Source of the DNA: Shewanella algicola
Lineage (GTDB): Bacteria; Pseudomonadota; Gammaproteobacteria; Enterobacterales; Shewanellaceae
Direction: 5' to 3'
DNA: 64,000 bases
NCBI RefSeq assembly: GCF_014648035.1
Contig: NZ_BMQI01000010.1
Coordinates: 42,218 to 106,217 of the forward strand
A program made the translations under genes and the position numbers. Shown piece by piece: positions 1-7,498 of this stretch. Within the stretch, counting starts at the first letter, position 1, and each line of letters opens with the position of its first letter. The notes beneath the pieces were generated by a model. That model worked only from the letters and a program-made list of their open reading frames with translations, searched no databases and was not told where the DNA came from.

Positions 1-1
1 T

Positions 2-634
2 GCCGAAATGTCTAAAGCAGCACAAGTTAAACTTTTACGCTTTTTGCAAGACGGCACCTTTAGACGCATTGGCGGCGATGTAGAAGTCAGAGCGGACGTT
101 CGCATTATCTGTTCTACTCAGAAAAACCTCGCAGAACTTTGCCAAACTGGTGAGTTTAGGGAAGATTTATATTACCGCATCCATGTGTTGAGTTATCACA
201 TGCCGTCTTTGCGTGAGCGCCGTGTGGATGTTATCCCACTTACAGAGATGTTTTTAGAGCACTATAGTCAGCAGTTATCAAGTCCGCTGCGACGTATTTC
301 AGCCAGTTGCCGTGACTATCTGTTTACGTATGCTTGGCCTGGCAATGTTCGTCAGCTTAAAAATGCCATTTTTAGAGCCGTATCCATGTGGGATGGCTCA
401 ACAGAGTTGACCGTTGAGCAGCTTAAACTGCCGTCATATGCTGAAGGTTTTGGTTATTTTGACGAAGAGTTTGAAGGCACACTAGATGAAGCCATGAAAG
501 ACTATGAGGCGGGGTTACTGCGACGGTTATATCCCGCTTACCCAAGCACACGCCAGTTGGCGAAAAAGCTTGGAGTGTCGCATACCGCCATTGCCAATAA
601 GCTGCGCGACTACAATATTAGCAAGAAAAAATAA
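2..634 (+). CDS. tyrR: Transcriptional regulator TyrR, C-terminal part (5' end outside window)
   Basis: The reading frame is open to the left edge, so only about the last 210 residues of a protein usually near 510 residues are present. Visible parts belong to the AAA+ sigma54-activator-like domain: the strand before sensor I (VRIICSTQ), the arginine-finger segment FREDLYYRI, LRERRVDVIPL, and the sensor II motif WPGNVRQLKNAI. The last 30 residues form a helix-turn-helix (TRQLAKKLGVSHTAIANKLR) typical of TyrR. TyrR controls aromatic amino acid metabolism with tyrosine or phenylalanine as effector. Two tyrosine-catabolic genes follow on the same strand behind a candidate TyrR box, which supports the name. 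Other bacterial enhancer-binding proteins share the AAA+ part; the HTH and context argue for TyrR. Confidence 0.9.
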   Translation, partial: AEMSKAAQVKLLRFLQDGTFRRIGGDVEVRADVRIICSTQKNLAELCQTGEFREDLYYRIHVLSYHMPSLRERRVDVIPLTEMFLEHYSQQLSSPLRRISASCRDYLFTYAWPGNVRQLKNAIFRAVSMWDGSTELTVEQLKLPSYAEGFGYFDEEFEGTLDEAMKDYEAGLLRRLYPAYPSTRQLAKKLGVSHTAIANKLRDYNISKKK

Positions 635-645
635 CGTAACGATTT

Positions 646-673
646 AATGCCAGCTAAAGTGCTGGCATTTTGG
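646..673 (+). terminator. Hairpin terminator after tyrR
   Basis: A perfect 9-bp stem (AATGCCAGC / GCTGGCATT) with a 6-nt loop starts 12 bases after the tyrR stop. The following T-tract is short (TTTTGG), so termination may be partial. Confidence 0.6.
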
Positions 674-718
674 CCATTTCAGTGCTGCAAACCAGCATTG
701 GCAAGGTTTTTTATCGTT

Positions 719-736
719 TGTAAATAATAATGTACA
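719..736. promoter_or_regulatory. Candidate TyrR box
   Basis: TGTAAATAATAATGTACA fits the TyrR consensus TGTAAA-N6-TTTACA with one mismatch, in the right half. It lies between tyrR and the fumarylacetoacetase-family gene, about 140 bases before that start codon. The match is seen in the sequence; that TyrR binds here is inferred from the family consensus and the neighbouring tyrR gene. Confidence 0.55.
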
Positions 737-874
737 AATCACCGTTTGCATGGGTAAAGCGTGATTTGCCCCGCGCTATAGGATTTAACGACTTTGTATG
801 GTCACAATGAATGAGCTAAGCCATTCATTCTATAGAGACTAAGTGCGAATGCCACCCAGAATTTAGGAGCACCA

Positions 875-1861
875 ATGAAACTTGCAAGTTATCACAACGG
901 ACGTCGCGACGGCCAATTGATGTTAGTCAGTAAAGATTTGACCAAAGCGGTTGCAGTACCAGCCATTGCTAAAACTATGCAGCAGTTACTCGATGCTTGG
1001 GATTTATTGTATCCACAGTTAAGCGAATTATATGAAGCATTAAATGACGGTCAAATGGATAACGCCATTGCCTTTGATGAGTCGCGCTGCTTATCTCCAT
1101 TGCCTCGCGCTTATCAATGGGCTGACGGCAGTGCTTATGTTAACCATGTTGAGTTGGTCCGTAAGGCTCGTGGCGCTGAAATGCCAGAATCATTTTGGAC
1201 CGACCCGTTAGTGTATCAAGGCGGCTCAGACAGCTTTATTGCACCTAAAGCCGACATTGAAATGGCCAGTGAAGAATACGGTATTGATTTTGAATCAGAA
1301 ATTGCCATTGTGACCGATGATGTTGCCATGGGCGTATCGACTGATAATGCCGCTAAGCACATTAAATTATTAATGTTAGTGAATGACGTGTCACTGCGTA
1401 ACTTAATCCCGGGTGAACTCGGTAAAGGGTTTGGTTTTTTCCAATCTAAACCATCGAGTGCTTTTTCTCCGATAGCCATTACCCCAGATGAGTTAGGTGA
1501 TAAATGGCAAGACAGTAAAGTGCATTTACCGTTAGTGACTCATTTAAACAGTGAATTATTTGGCCGCCCCAATGCTGGCGTCGACATGACATTTAATTTT
1601 AGCCAGTTAGTGTCGCATGTAGCTAAAACACGCCCACTTGCTGCTGGCGCTATTATTGGTTCAGGCACTATTTCAAACTACGACCGTAGCGCAGGTTCAA
1701 GCTGTTTAGCTGAAAAGCGCATGTTAGAAATTATTGCCGACGGCAAAGCCTCAACCCCGTTTATGCATTTTGGCGACACAGTACGCATTGAAATGTTTGA
1801 CGAAAACGGCGTGAGTATTTTTGGTTCGATTGACCAAAAGGTCGTTGAATATAAAGCGTAA
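875..1861 (+). CDS. Fumarylacetoacetate hydrolase family protein
   Basis: Probable last enzyme of tyrosine/homogentisate breakdown, cleaving fumarylacetoacetate to fumarate and acetoacetate in the cytosol. The 328-residue protein has the FAH-family metal-binding pattern, with acidic residues in DFESEIAIVTDD (about residues 138-149), then NDVSLRNL and a C-terminal GSGTISNYDRSAGSSCL. AGGAG lies 8 bases before the ATG. The next gene encodes maleylacetoacetate isomerase, the preceding step, and tyrR lies upstream; together these favour fumarylacetoacetase over the many other FAH-fold hydrolases. An upstream TyrR-box candidate suggests aromatic amino acid control. It is shorter than the classic ~420-residue eukaryotic FAH, as in the bacterial branch, so the substrate is inferred from context. 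Confidence 0.85.
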   Translation: MKLASYHNGRRDGQLMLVSKDLTKAVAVPAIAKTMQQLLDAWDLLYPQLSELYEALNDGQMDNAIAFDESRCLSPLPRAYQWADGSAYVNHVELVRKARGAEMPESFWTDPLVYQGGSDSFIAPKADIEMASEEYGIDFESEIAIVTDDVAMGVSTDNAAKHIKLLMLVNDVSLRNLIPGELGKGFGFFQSKPSSAFSPIAITPDELGDKWQDSKVHLPLVTHLNSELFGRPNAGVDMTFNFSQLVSHVAKTRPLAAGAIIGSGTISNYDRSAGSSCLAEKRMLEIIADGKASTPFMHFGDTVRIEMFDENGVSIFGSIDQKVVEYKA

Positions 1862-1885
1862 AGATTTTGTAGCTGTATTTTTTAG

Positions 1886-1919
1886 AAGGCAATAGCGCAT
1901 CATCGTTATTGCCTTTTTT
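1886..1919 (+). terminator. Intrinsic terminator after the FAH gene
   Basis: AAGGCAATA pairs with TATTGCCTT over a 12-nt loop and is followed by T5. It sits between the FAH gene and maiA, so maiA expression may need read-through or its own promoter. Confidence 0.7.
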
Positions 1920-1933
1920 GTTATTAATGGCTA

Positions 1934-1963
1934 ACTAAAACTAAAACTAAAACTAAAACTAAA
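1934..1963. repeat. Hexanucleotide microsatellite (ACTAAA)5 in the maiA leader
   Basis: Five perfect tandem copies of ACTAAA end four bases before the AGAGGAG ribosome binding site of maiA. The tract is AT-rich and unstructured. Copy-number change by slippage would move upstream sequence relative to the ribosome binding site without changing the reading frame. Confidence 0.95.
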
Positions 1964-1976
1964 AAGAGGAGAACAC

Positions 1977-2627
1977 ATGAAACTCTATGGTTATTGGCGC
2001 TCAAGCGCTGCCTATCGCGTGCGTATTGCGTTAAATTTAAAGCAGCTGTCGGCAGAGCAGATTTCAGTTCATTTGGTGAAAAATGGCGGTGAGCAGCATT
2101 CGCAGGCTTATGATCGATTAAACCCTCAACATTTAGTACCCACACTGCTTGATGAAGGGCAAGAGGACGAGCTTAATTTATCGCAATCATTAGCCATTAT
2201 TGAGTACCTCGAAGAAAAATATCCACAGGAAGCCTTATTGCCGAGCAATATAGAGCATCGCGCCATAGTGCGCAGTATGGCGCAAGCCATTGCGTGTGAA
2301 ATCCACCCACTCGACAATTTACGGGTACTGCAATATTTAGTGAACGACATGGGCGTGTCTGAAGCCGATAAAATGCGTTGGTATCATCATTGGATTATTG
2401 TTGGATTTACGGCATTAGAGGCACAATTAAGCCAGTATTCTGGGCGTTATTGTTTCGGTGATACGCCAACACTTGCCGACATTTGTTTGGTGCCACAAGT
2501 GTATAATGCAAAACGCTTTAATGTACCGCTTGATGATTTTCCTAATATTGTACGCATTGACCAGACGTGTAACCAACTAGCGCCTTTTGTCGATGCAGCG
2601 CCAGAACGGCAACACGATGCCAGCTAA
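1977..2627 (+). CDS. maiA: Maleylacetoacetate isomerase
   Basis: Glutathione-dependent cis-trans isomerisation of maleylacetoacetate to fumarylacetoacetate, the step before FAH. The 216-residue protein has a glutathione transferase zeta-class fold: an N-terminal thioredoxin-like domain with the signature YWRSSAAYRVRIALN (residues about 6-20), the glutathione-contacting LSQSLAIIEYLEEKYP (about 68-83), then an all-helical C-terminal domain. The start has an excellent AGAGGAG 7 bases upstream. It follows the FAH gene on the same strand, but a terminator-like hairpin and a hexamer microsatellite lie between them, an uncommon arrangement for two consecutive pathway genes. Confidence 0.92.
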   Translation: MKLYGYWRSSAAYRVRIALNLKQLSAEQISVHLVKNGGEQHSQAYDRLNPQHLVPTLLDEGQEDELNLSQSLAIIEYLEEKYPQEALLPSNIEHRAIVRSMAQAIACEIHPLDNLRVLQYLVNDMGVSEADKMRWYHHWIIVGFTALEAQLSQYSGRYCFGDTPTLADICLVPQVYNAKRFNVPLDDFPNIVRIDQTCNQLAPFVDAAPERQHDAS

Positions 2628-2660
2628 TTGAGGCGTCGTGACTTTATAAACGTTAAAATG

Positions 2661-2682
2661 GCACCTAACTGATGTTAGGTGC
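2661..2682 (+). terminator. Hairpin after maiA, weak terminator
   Basis: GCACCTAAC pairs perfectly with GTTAGGTGC over a 4-nt loop. No T-tract follows, so it may be an mRNA-stabilising hairpin rather than a true terminator. Confidence 0.4.
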
Positions 2683-2939
2683 AGTACTTTAGCCCTCAAA
2701 TTGTTTTGCTCTACTAGACTATTACACTGCACGAAAACATCAATTCTACGTCATCATTTGAACAAAATTAACACGCCAATTGTCATCGCTATTACCTCAA
2801 TCAGTCACACAACAATCCACATAATAAAGCGATTATCCAAGTCAGTGATTTGATGTAATCGGCTTATATCTTTTACTTGCGTTACACCACAATAACCCGA
2901 CTATAAAATGCATCTTTAGTCTCTTTTGGTGGTTATTTT

Positions 2940-2953
2940 GTGATCTAAATCAA
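2940..2953. promoter_or_regulatory. Upstream FNR/CRP-type site for ompW
   Basis: GTGATCTAAATCAA differs by one base from the FNR consensus TTGAT-N4-ATCAA. Read with one more base on each side it is also 8/10 to the CRP half-sites (TGTGA-N6-TCAAG). It shares the CTAA spacer with a second site exactly 61 bases downstream. Confidence 0.5.
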
Positions 2954-3000
2954 GCTTAAGCCATCTATTTGCATACTCAAATATAGGTAGGTGCATTTGT

Positions 3001-3014
3001 TTGATCTAAATCAA
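3001..3014. promoter_or_regulatory. Perfect FNR (EtrA)-type box upstream of ompW
   Basis: TTGATCTAAATCAA is an exact match to TTGAT-N4-ATCAA, about 97 bases before the ompW start. In enteric bacteria and vibrios ompW is known to respond to oxygen through FNR-type regulators; the Shewanella FNR homologue is EtrA. Binding here is inferred. Confidence 0.6.
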
Positions 3015-3104
3015 TGCTGTTAATGATTAACTTGGGTAGGTTGGCGGCAATTGTTAAGGATGTTAATGAATTACGTCTATTTATTGTTGTCATGGAGTCT
3101 GAAA

Positions 3105-3752
3105 ATGAATAAGAAAATTACCCTAAGTTTAGTTGCTGCATCATTACTATCTGCTGGCTTATCTTTTGGTGCTGCTGCGCACCAAGCGGGCGACATTATT
3201 GTGCGTGCAGGTACTGCAACGGTATCACCTAACGAATCAAGTCCTGTGGTGGCCGGTGTCGCTGAATTCAGTGTCGATAGTGATACCCAATTAGGTCTTA
3301 ACTTTGGTTATATGCTGACAGATAACATTGGCATAGAGCTTTTAGCTGCCACACCCTTTAGCCACGATGTGTCACTGGGCGAGCTAGGCGTTATCGCTAA
3401 CACTAAACACTTACCGCCAACATTGGTTGCTCAATATTATTTTGGCGATGCGCAGTCTGCGCTGCGGCCATATGTTGGGGTAGGGGTTAACTTTACTAAC
3501 TTTTTCGACAATGAATTTACCCAAGATGCTAAAGATTTAGGTTTAGATAATCTGTCGATGTCTAACTCTTGGGGCGTTGCGGCGCAGGTAGGGCTTGATT
3601 ATCAAATTGATAAAAAATGGCTCGTGAATGCCTCTGTATGGTATGCACAAATTTCTACCGACGTGAGCTTTGATATGGGGGCTGATCATGTGGTAGTTGA
3701 AACCGATATCGACCCTTGGGTTTATATGATTAGCGTCGGTTATACCTTCTAA
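3105..3752 (+). CDS. ompW: Outer membrane protein OmpW family
   Basis: Small eight-stranded outer-membrane beta barrel forming a hydrophobic channel. The chosen ATG gives 215 residues starting MNKKITLSLVAASLL with a signal peptide cleaved near GAAAHQAGD; an upstream in-frame start would add 18 residues before the signal peptide and is less likely. GGAG lies 7 bases before the ATG. Family features include DIIVRAGTATVSPN after the signal, GLNFGYMLTDNIGIELLAATPFSHD, PTLVAQYYFG, RPYVGVGVNFTNFF and a terminal phenylalanine (VGYTF) for barrel assembly. Two FNR/CRP-like boxes upstream suggest oxygen or carbon control. It faces a short-chain dehydrogenase gene across a shared terminator. Confidence 0.88.
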   Translation: MNKKITLSLVAASLLSAGLSFGAAAHQAGDIIVRAGTATVSPNESSPVVAGVAEFSVDSDTQLGLNFGYMLTDNIGIELLAATPFSHDVSLGELGVIANTKHLPPTLVAQYYFGDAQSALRPYVGVGVNFTNFFDNEFTQDAKDLGLDNLSMSNSWGVAAQVGLDYQIDKKWLVNASVWYAQISTDVSFDMGADHVVVETDIDPWVYMISVGYTF

Positions 3753-3772
3753 CGACTTATATCGTAGAGACA

Positions 3773-3803
3773 AAAACAGGAACTCGCAGGTTCCTGTTTT
3801 GTT
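3773..3803. terminator. Bidirectional terminator between ompW and the SDR gene
   Basis: An 11-bp perfect stem (AAAACAGGAAC / GTTCCTGTTTT) around a 6-nt loop, A-rich on one side and T-rich on the other, lies between two convergent genes and can serve both. Confidence 0.75.
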
Positions 3804-3817
3804 ATATATCATCCAGA

Positions 3818-4561
3818 TCAACCGCGTTTCTTTTTCGGTTTCCAATGACGGGTGTTGTAAATATATTCTGGTAAAAGTCGGTTTATCCACGCCACAATTC
3901 GCCAGCGTTTGGTGACATACACTCGGCGTTTACCTTTTTTAAGTGCCGTTAATATTTGCCCAGCCACTTTATCAATGGGCGACAATAATAGCTGAGTATT
4001 TAAGTGTACCGCTTTATCAAATAACCCTAATTGAATATCACTTATGGTGACAGGTAGTTTTAAACGCTGCGCATGCATACTTAACCCCTGTAAATAATTT
4101 TCGGCAAAGGCTTTAGATGCATGGTAAGCCACATTTGGGCCGCCGCGTTGACCTGCAATCGAGTTTATCGCCGCTAATTGACCATAACCTTGCTCGCACA
4201 TCAATTTGAAAATACATTGGCTAGCCGCTGCAAATCCCATCACATTCACATCGATGGCGTGCTGATCTATGCTCCATGGCAGGGCTGGGTCGTAATCATT
4301 AACACCAGTATTCACAATCACCAAATGGGCGCCGTTATGGGTGGTCCAGGCTTCATTAAGCTGAGCTATCACCGCTTGTGGTTGGTCAATACTCAGTGGA
4401 TACACGGCTACTTCGTCGGGAAGGCTTTCAGCAAATTGCTTGAGAGACTCGGGATCATGTACAAAAAGCACTAATGACACTTGCTGTGCCGACAATTGTT
4501 TCGCAAGGGCCTGGCTGAGCTGCGAACCCGCACCAATGATCATTGCTGTTGCGACTGACAT
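3818..4561 (-). CDS. Short-chain dehydrogenase/reductase
   Basis: NAD(P)-dependent oxidoreductase of unknown substrate. From the chosen ATG the protein has 247 residues: a nucleotide-binding loop GAGSQLSQALAK near the N-terminus, NTG in place of the usual NAG (VIVNTGVND), and a catalytic Ser followed by Tyr-x3-Lys (INSIAGQRGG...YHASK). The longer reading frame to 4633 adds 24 residues before the Rossmann fold; the shorter start has GAGG 6 bases upstream and fits the family better. The C-terminal basic tail (HWKPKKKRG) and the KKGKRRVYVTKRW segment resemble SDRs that contact membranes. It diverges from metA across a region holding MetJ boxes; a link to methionine metabolism is not shown. Confidence 0.85.
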   Translation of the reverse strand: MSVATAMIIGAGSQLSQALAKQLSAQQVSLVLFVHDPESLKQFAESLPDEVAVYPLSIDQPQAVIAQLNEAWTTHNGAHLVIVNTGVNDYDPALPWSIDQHAIDVNVMGFAAASQCIFKLMCEQGYGQLAAINSIAGQRGGPNVAYHASKAFAENYLQGLSMHAQRLKLPVTISDIQLGLFDKAVHLNTQLLLSPIDKVAGQILTALKKGKRRVYVTKRWRIVAWINRLLPEYIYNTRHWKPKKKRG

Positions 4562-4637
4562 AGTTAACCTCATAATTATCAATGGCTCATAATAGGAATA
4601 ACGCCGTTTGATAACAAGAGAGAAAAAAATCAACTTA

Positions 4638-4661
4638 AGACGTGTAGACTTCTAGACATCC
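4638..4661. promoter_or_regulatory. Three tandem MetJ boxes (metA operator)
   Basis: Three consecutive 8-mers, AGACGTGT, AGACTTCT and AGACATCC, match the met-box consensus AGACGTCT at 7/8, 6/8 and 6/8 with the exact 8-bp phasing that cooperative MetJ dimers need. They lie between the SDR gene and metA, about 235 bases before the metA start. Confidence 0.75.
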
Positions 4662-4895
4662 TTGTGTATGATTGATGACATCAATGATTGCTTGTGTGAC
4701 TATTGCTTATATCGCGTGATATCAATGTTTAGCGTTATTTATTGATAGTGTTTATTTAAGGTAAGCTCAATAAAGTCGTCTTTTTACAGAATGTTGAAAC
4801 TGTGATCGGCTAAACATATTGGTTTATAGGGCGTTGCTAATTTATCGCACAATAAACAAGCTGTCTGTGTTTAATTAATCAAAAAGGTGAGTCGT

Positions 4896-5843
4896 ATGCC
4901 GGTTCGAATTCCAGATAATCTCCCCGCTGCAGGTATTTTAGAGTCTGAAAATATTTTCGTGATGTCTGAAACCCGTGCAGCCAATCAGGACATTCGTCCT
5001 ATGCGGGTGCTGATCTTGAATTTAATGCCTAATAAAATCGAAACTGAGACACAATTATTGCGTTTACTCGGTAACACGCCATTGCAAGTCGACGTCGATT
5101 TATTACGCATTCACGACAAAGAGTCCAAACACACCTCGATTGACCATATGAATACCTTTTACCGTGATTTTGATGATGTTCGTAATAACAATTATGACGG
5201 CCTTATCATCACAGGTGCGCCGCTTGGACAAATCGATTTTAAAGATGTGGTTTACTGGGATCACATTCGCGAAATTATTGACTGGTCACAAAATCATGTC
5301 ACCTCGGTACTGTTTTTATGTTGGGCAGCCCATGCTGGCTTGTATCATTTATATGGCTTAAAGCGTCAGTTGCTGCAAAACAAACGTTCAGGCGTATTTA
5401 ATCACAGTCGCACTAGCGATCCACATCCGCTACTGCGTGGTTTTGACGATGAGTTTTATGCGCCGCACTCACGCTTTGCCGAAATGAATGTTGAAGAGTT
5501 ACGTCAACATCCGGAGGTAGAAGTATTGGCTGACTCTGACGAAGCTGGCGCTTACATTGTGATAAGCCGCGATAATCGCAATTTGTTTGTCATGGGCCAT
5601 CCTGAATATCAAAAAGCCACCCTAAATGATGAATATACTCGCGATGTTGGCCAAGGATTAAACCCAGACATTCCGCAAAATTATTATCGTAATGACGACC
5701 CAAGCCAAGACGTTATTGCACGCTGGCACAGTCACGGCAGCTTATTGGTGAGCAATTGGCTTAACTATTATGTTTACCAGTTAACGCCTTATGATTTAAA
5801 TGACATGAGCGCGAAAACGCCATGGGAAAACAAAAAATCATAA
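4896..5843 (+). CDS. metA: Homoserine O-succinyltransferase
   Basis: Transfers an acyl group (succinyl in gammaproteobacteria) to homoserine, the committed step of methionine synthesis. The ATG start gives 315 residues beginning [11 protein letters not shown], like E. coli MetA; a GTG three codons upstream overlaps the ribosome binding site AGGTGA and is rejected. The glutamine-amidotransferase-like fold shows the nucleophile Cys142 ([10 protein letters not shown]), the His235/Glu237 pair (MGHPEYQ), [11 protein letters not shown], and the C-terminal [25 protein letters not shown]. Residue numbering coincides with the E. coli enzyme. Expression is probably repressed by MetJ with S-adenosylmethionine, given the tandem met boxes upstream. 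An efficient terminator follows, so it is likely monocistronic. Confidence 0.97.
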   Translation: MPVRIPDNLPAAGILESENIFVMSETRAANQDIRPMRVLILNLMPNKIETETQLLRLLGNTPLQVDVDLLRIHDKESKHTSIDHMNTFYRDFDDVRNNNYDGLIITGAPLGQIDFKDVVYWDHIREIIDWSQNHVTSVLFLCWAAHAGLYHLYGLKRQLLQNKRSGVFNHSRTSDPHPLLRGFDDEFYAPHSRFAEMNVEELRQHPEVEVLADSDEAGAYIVISRDNRNLFVMGHPEYQKATLNDEYTRDVGQGLNPDIPQNYYRNDDPSQDVIARWHSHGSLLVSNWLNYYVYQLTPYDLNDMSAKTPWENKKS

Positions 5844-5860
5844 TCCTTGTTCAAATTAAT

Positions 5861-5893
5861 AGCCGTAATACCCTTGGGTATTGCGGCTTTTTT
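5861..5893 (+). terminator. Intrinsic terminator after metA
   Basis: AGCCGTAATACCC pairs with GGGTATTGCGGCT (one small internal mismatch) around a TT loop, followed by T6. Confidence 0.88.
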
Positions 5894-6072
5894 ATGCCTG
5901 TAGACTAAAGTGTAATGTGTTCTTAAGTTCATTTCGCCATTTAAACCCTGATGGCTTTATCGCTATTAAAACATAGGCTTACCTATAAATATCCTCATTT
6001 AAATATCAAGTGTAAATCTTCAATGACAACCTCATGAGATGAACATCACAAAATAGATCATTTTTTACTTGC

Positions 6073-6088
6073 TTTACGTTAGCGTCAA
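6073..6088. promoter_or_regulatory. Candidate LiuR (MerR family) operator
   Basis: TTTACGTTAGCGTCAA is a near-palindrome of the TTxACGTTAxCGTxAA type reported for LiuR, the MerR-type regulator of branched-chain amino acid degradation in gammaproteobacteria. It lies 56 bases before the first gene of such a cluster. A further partial half-site (ACGTCAAAG) overlaps its right side. No liuR gene is in the window. Confidence 0.5.
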
Positions 6089-6143
6089 CGTCAAAGTGGT
6101 GTGATATTGGTTTGATTTTATATGCGCAAAAAATGGAGTGGTT

Positions 6144-7334
6144 ATGAGTACAGAGCAAACAGGTCAAGATATCGTTATTGTTGCCGCCAAGCGTACCCCT
6201 ATGGGTGGCTTTCAAGGTGCACTGTCTGAGGTAGCATCTCCCGTGTTAGCCGCGACTGCGATTAAAGGCCTTTTAGCGCAAACCGGCGTATGCGGCGACA
6301 GCATTGATGAAGTGCTAATGGGCTGTGTATTACCTGCAGGTCTTGGCCAGGCGCCAGCTCGCCAAGCAACACTGGGTGCAGATTTACCATTAAGTGTTGG
6401 CGCAACTACAGTCAATAAAGTGTGTGGCTCTGGGATGAAGACCGTCATGTTAGCCCATGATTTAATTAAAGCGGGCAGCAGTAATGTGGTGATAGCAGGT
6501 GGCATGGAAAGCATGAGCCAAGCACCATATTTACTCGACAAAGCTCGTGGTGGTATGCGCATGGGGCACGGCAAGGTCATGGACCATATGTTTTTAGACG
6601 GTCTTGAAGACGCCTATACCGGCGGTGCAATGGGCACATTTGCCCAAAAAACCGCCGATGACTTTGCTCTCACGCGTGAGCAAATGGACGCCTTTGCGTT
6701 AAGTTCACTCGACAAAGCCAATGCCGCAATTAACTCTGGTGCCTTTAAAGATGAAGTGGTGCCTGTGACCATTAGTTCTCGTCGTGGTGATGTTACTGTC
6801 GACACCGATGAGCAACCGGGTAATGCCCGCCCTGAAAAAATTCCAACTCTGCGTCCAGCCTTTACTAAAGACGGCACCATTACGGCAGCAAACTCAAGCT
6901 CAATTTCAGACGGCGCCGCAGCACTAATGCTAATGACTCGCGCTAAAGCAAATGAATTAGGCTTAACCATTATGGCGACCATTAAAGGCCACACCACCCA
7001 TTCACAAGAACCGTCATTGTTTACTACAGCCCCTGTGGGCGCAATGCAAAAACTGTTCGATAAAGTGCAGTGGAGCAAAGAAGACGTCGACCTTTATGAA
7101 ATCAACGAAGCGTTTGCCATGGTGACTATGTTAGCAATATCTGAGCTTGGGTTAGATGCCAGCAAAGTTAACATCAATGGCGGTGCATGTGCTTTAGGTC
7201 ATCCAATTGGTTGCTCAGGCGCACGCTTGTTGGTCACCTTGATTTATGCCTTAAAAGCTCAAGGGCTTAAGCGTGGTGTTGCCTCGCTTTGTATTGGCGG
7301 CGGCGAAGCCACAGCCATGGCGATTGAGGTTTAA
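6144..7334 (+). CDS. Acetyl-CoA C-acyltransferase (thiolase) of branched-chain catabolism
   Basis: Thiolytic cleavage of 2-methylacetoacetyl-CoA or acetoacetyl-CoA to acetyl-CoA plus propionyl- or acetyl-CoA. The 396-residue protein has all thiolase signatures: nucleophile Cys94 in NKVCGSGMKT, NEAFA (about 325), the catalytic His in GGACALGHPIGCSGAR (about 353-369) and CIGGGEA at the end. The start at 6144 is chosen because GGAG sits 5 bases upstream; a GTG six bases earlier lies in the ribosome binding site. It is first in a same-strand cluster of seven valine/isoleucine genes (called ivdA-G in comparative studies of Shewanella, from memory). A LiuR-like box precedes it. Confidence 0.92.
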   Translation: MSTEQTGQDIVIVAAKRTPMGGFQGALSEVASPVLAATAIKGLLAQTGVCGDSIDEVLMGCVLPAGLGQAPARQATLGADLPLSVGATTVNKVCGSGMKTVMLAHDLIKAGSSNVVIAGGMESMSQAPYLLDKARGGMRMGHGKVMDHMFLDGLEDAYTGGAMGTFAQKTADDFALTREQMDAFALSSLDKANAAINSGAFKDEVVPVTISSRRGDVTVDTDEQPGNARPEKIPTLRPAFTKDGTITAANSSSISDGAAALMLMTRAKANELGLTIMATIKGHTTHSQEPSLFTTAPVGAMQKLFDKVQWSKEDVDLYEINEAFAMVTMLAISELGLDASKVNINGGACALGHPIGCSGARLLVTLIYALKAQGLKRGVASLCIGGGEATAMAIEV

Positions 7335-7498
7335 ACAGCTAGACAAGATTAAGTTAGTCAAGACCACTGTACAGGTAGAGGCAAATGCAGCCACATAACA
7401 TGTGAGACTGACAACCAAAATAATCGCATCACCTGTGCAGTCACTCAATAGCAGTGAGCCTAGCTCACTAACGATATTCAAGGATCGAGGGAAGCAAC

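Noticed and set aside
1924..2145. Minus-strand 73-residue frame ending VLVLVLVLVSH
   Set aside because: Its C-terminal Leu-Val run is just the (ACTAAA)5 microsatellite read backwards; antisense to maiA.
3051..3104. Longer start for ompW
   Set aside because: It would place 18 residues before a normal signal peptide; the later ATG has a good ribosome binding site.
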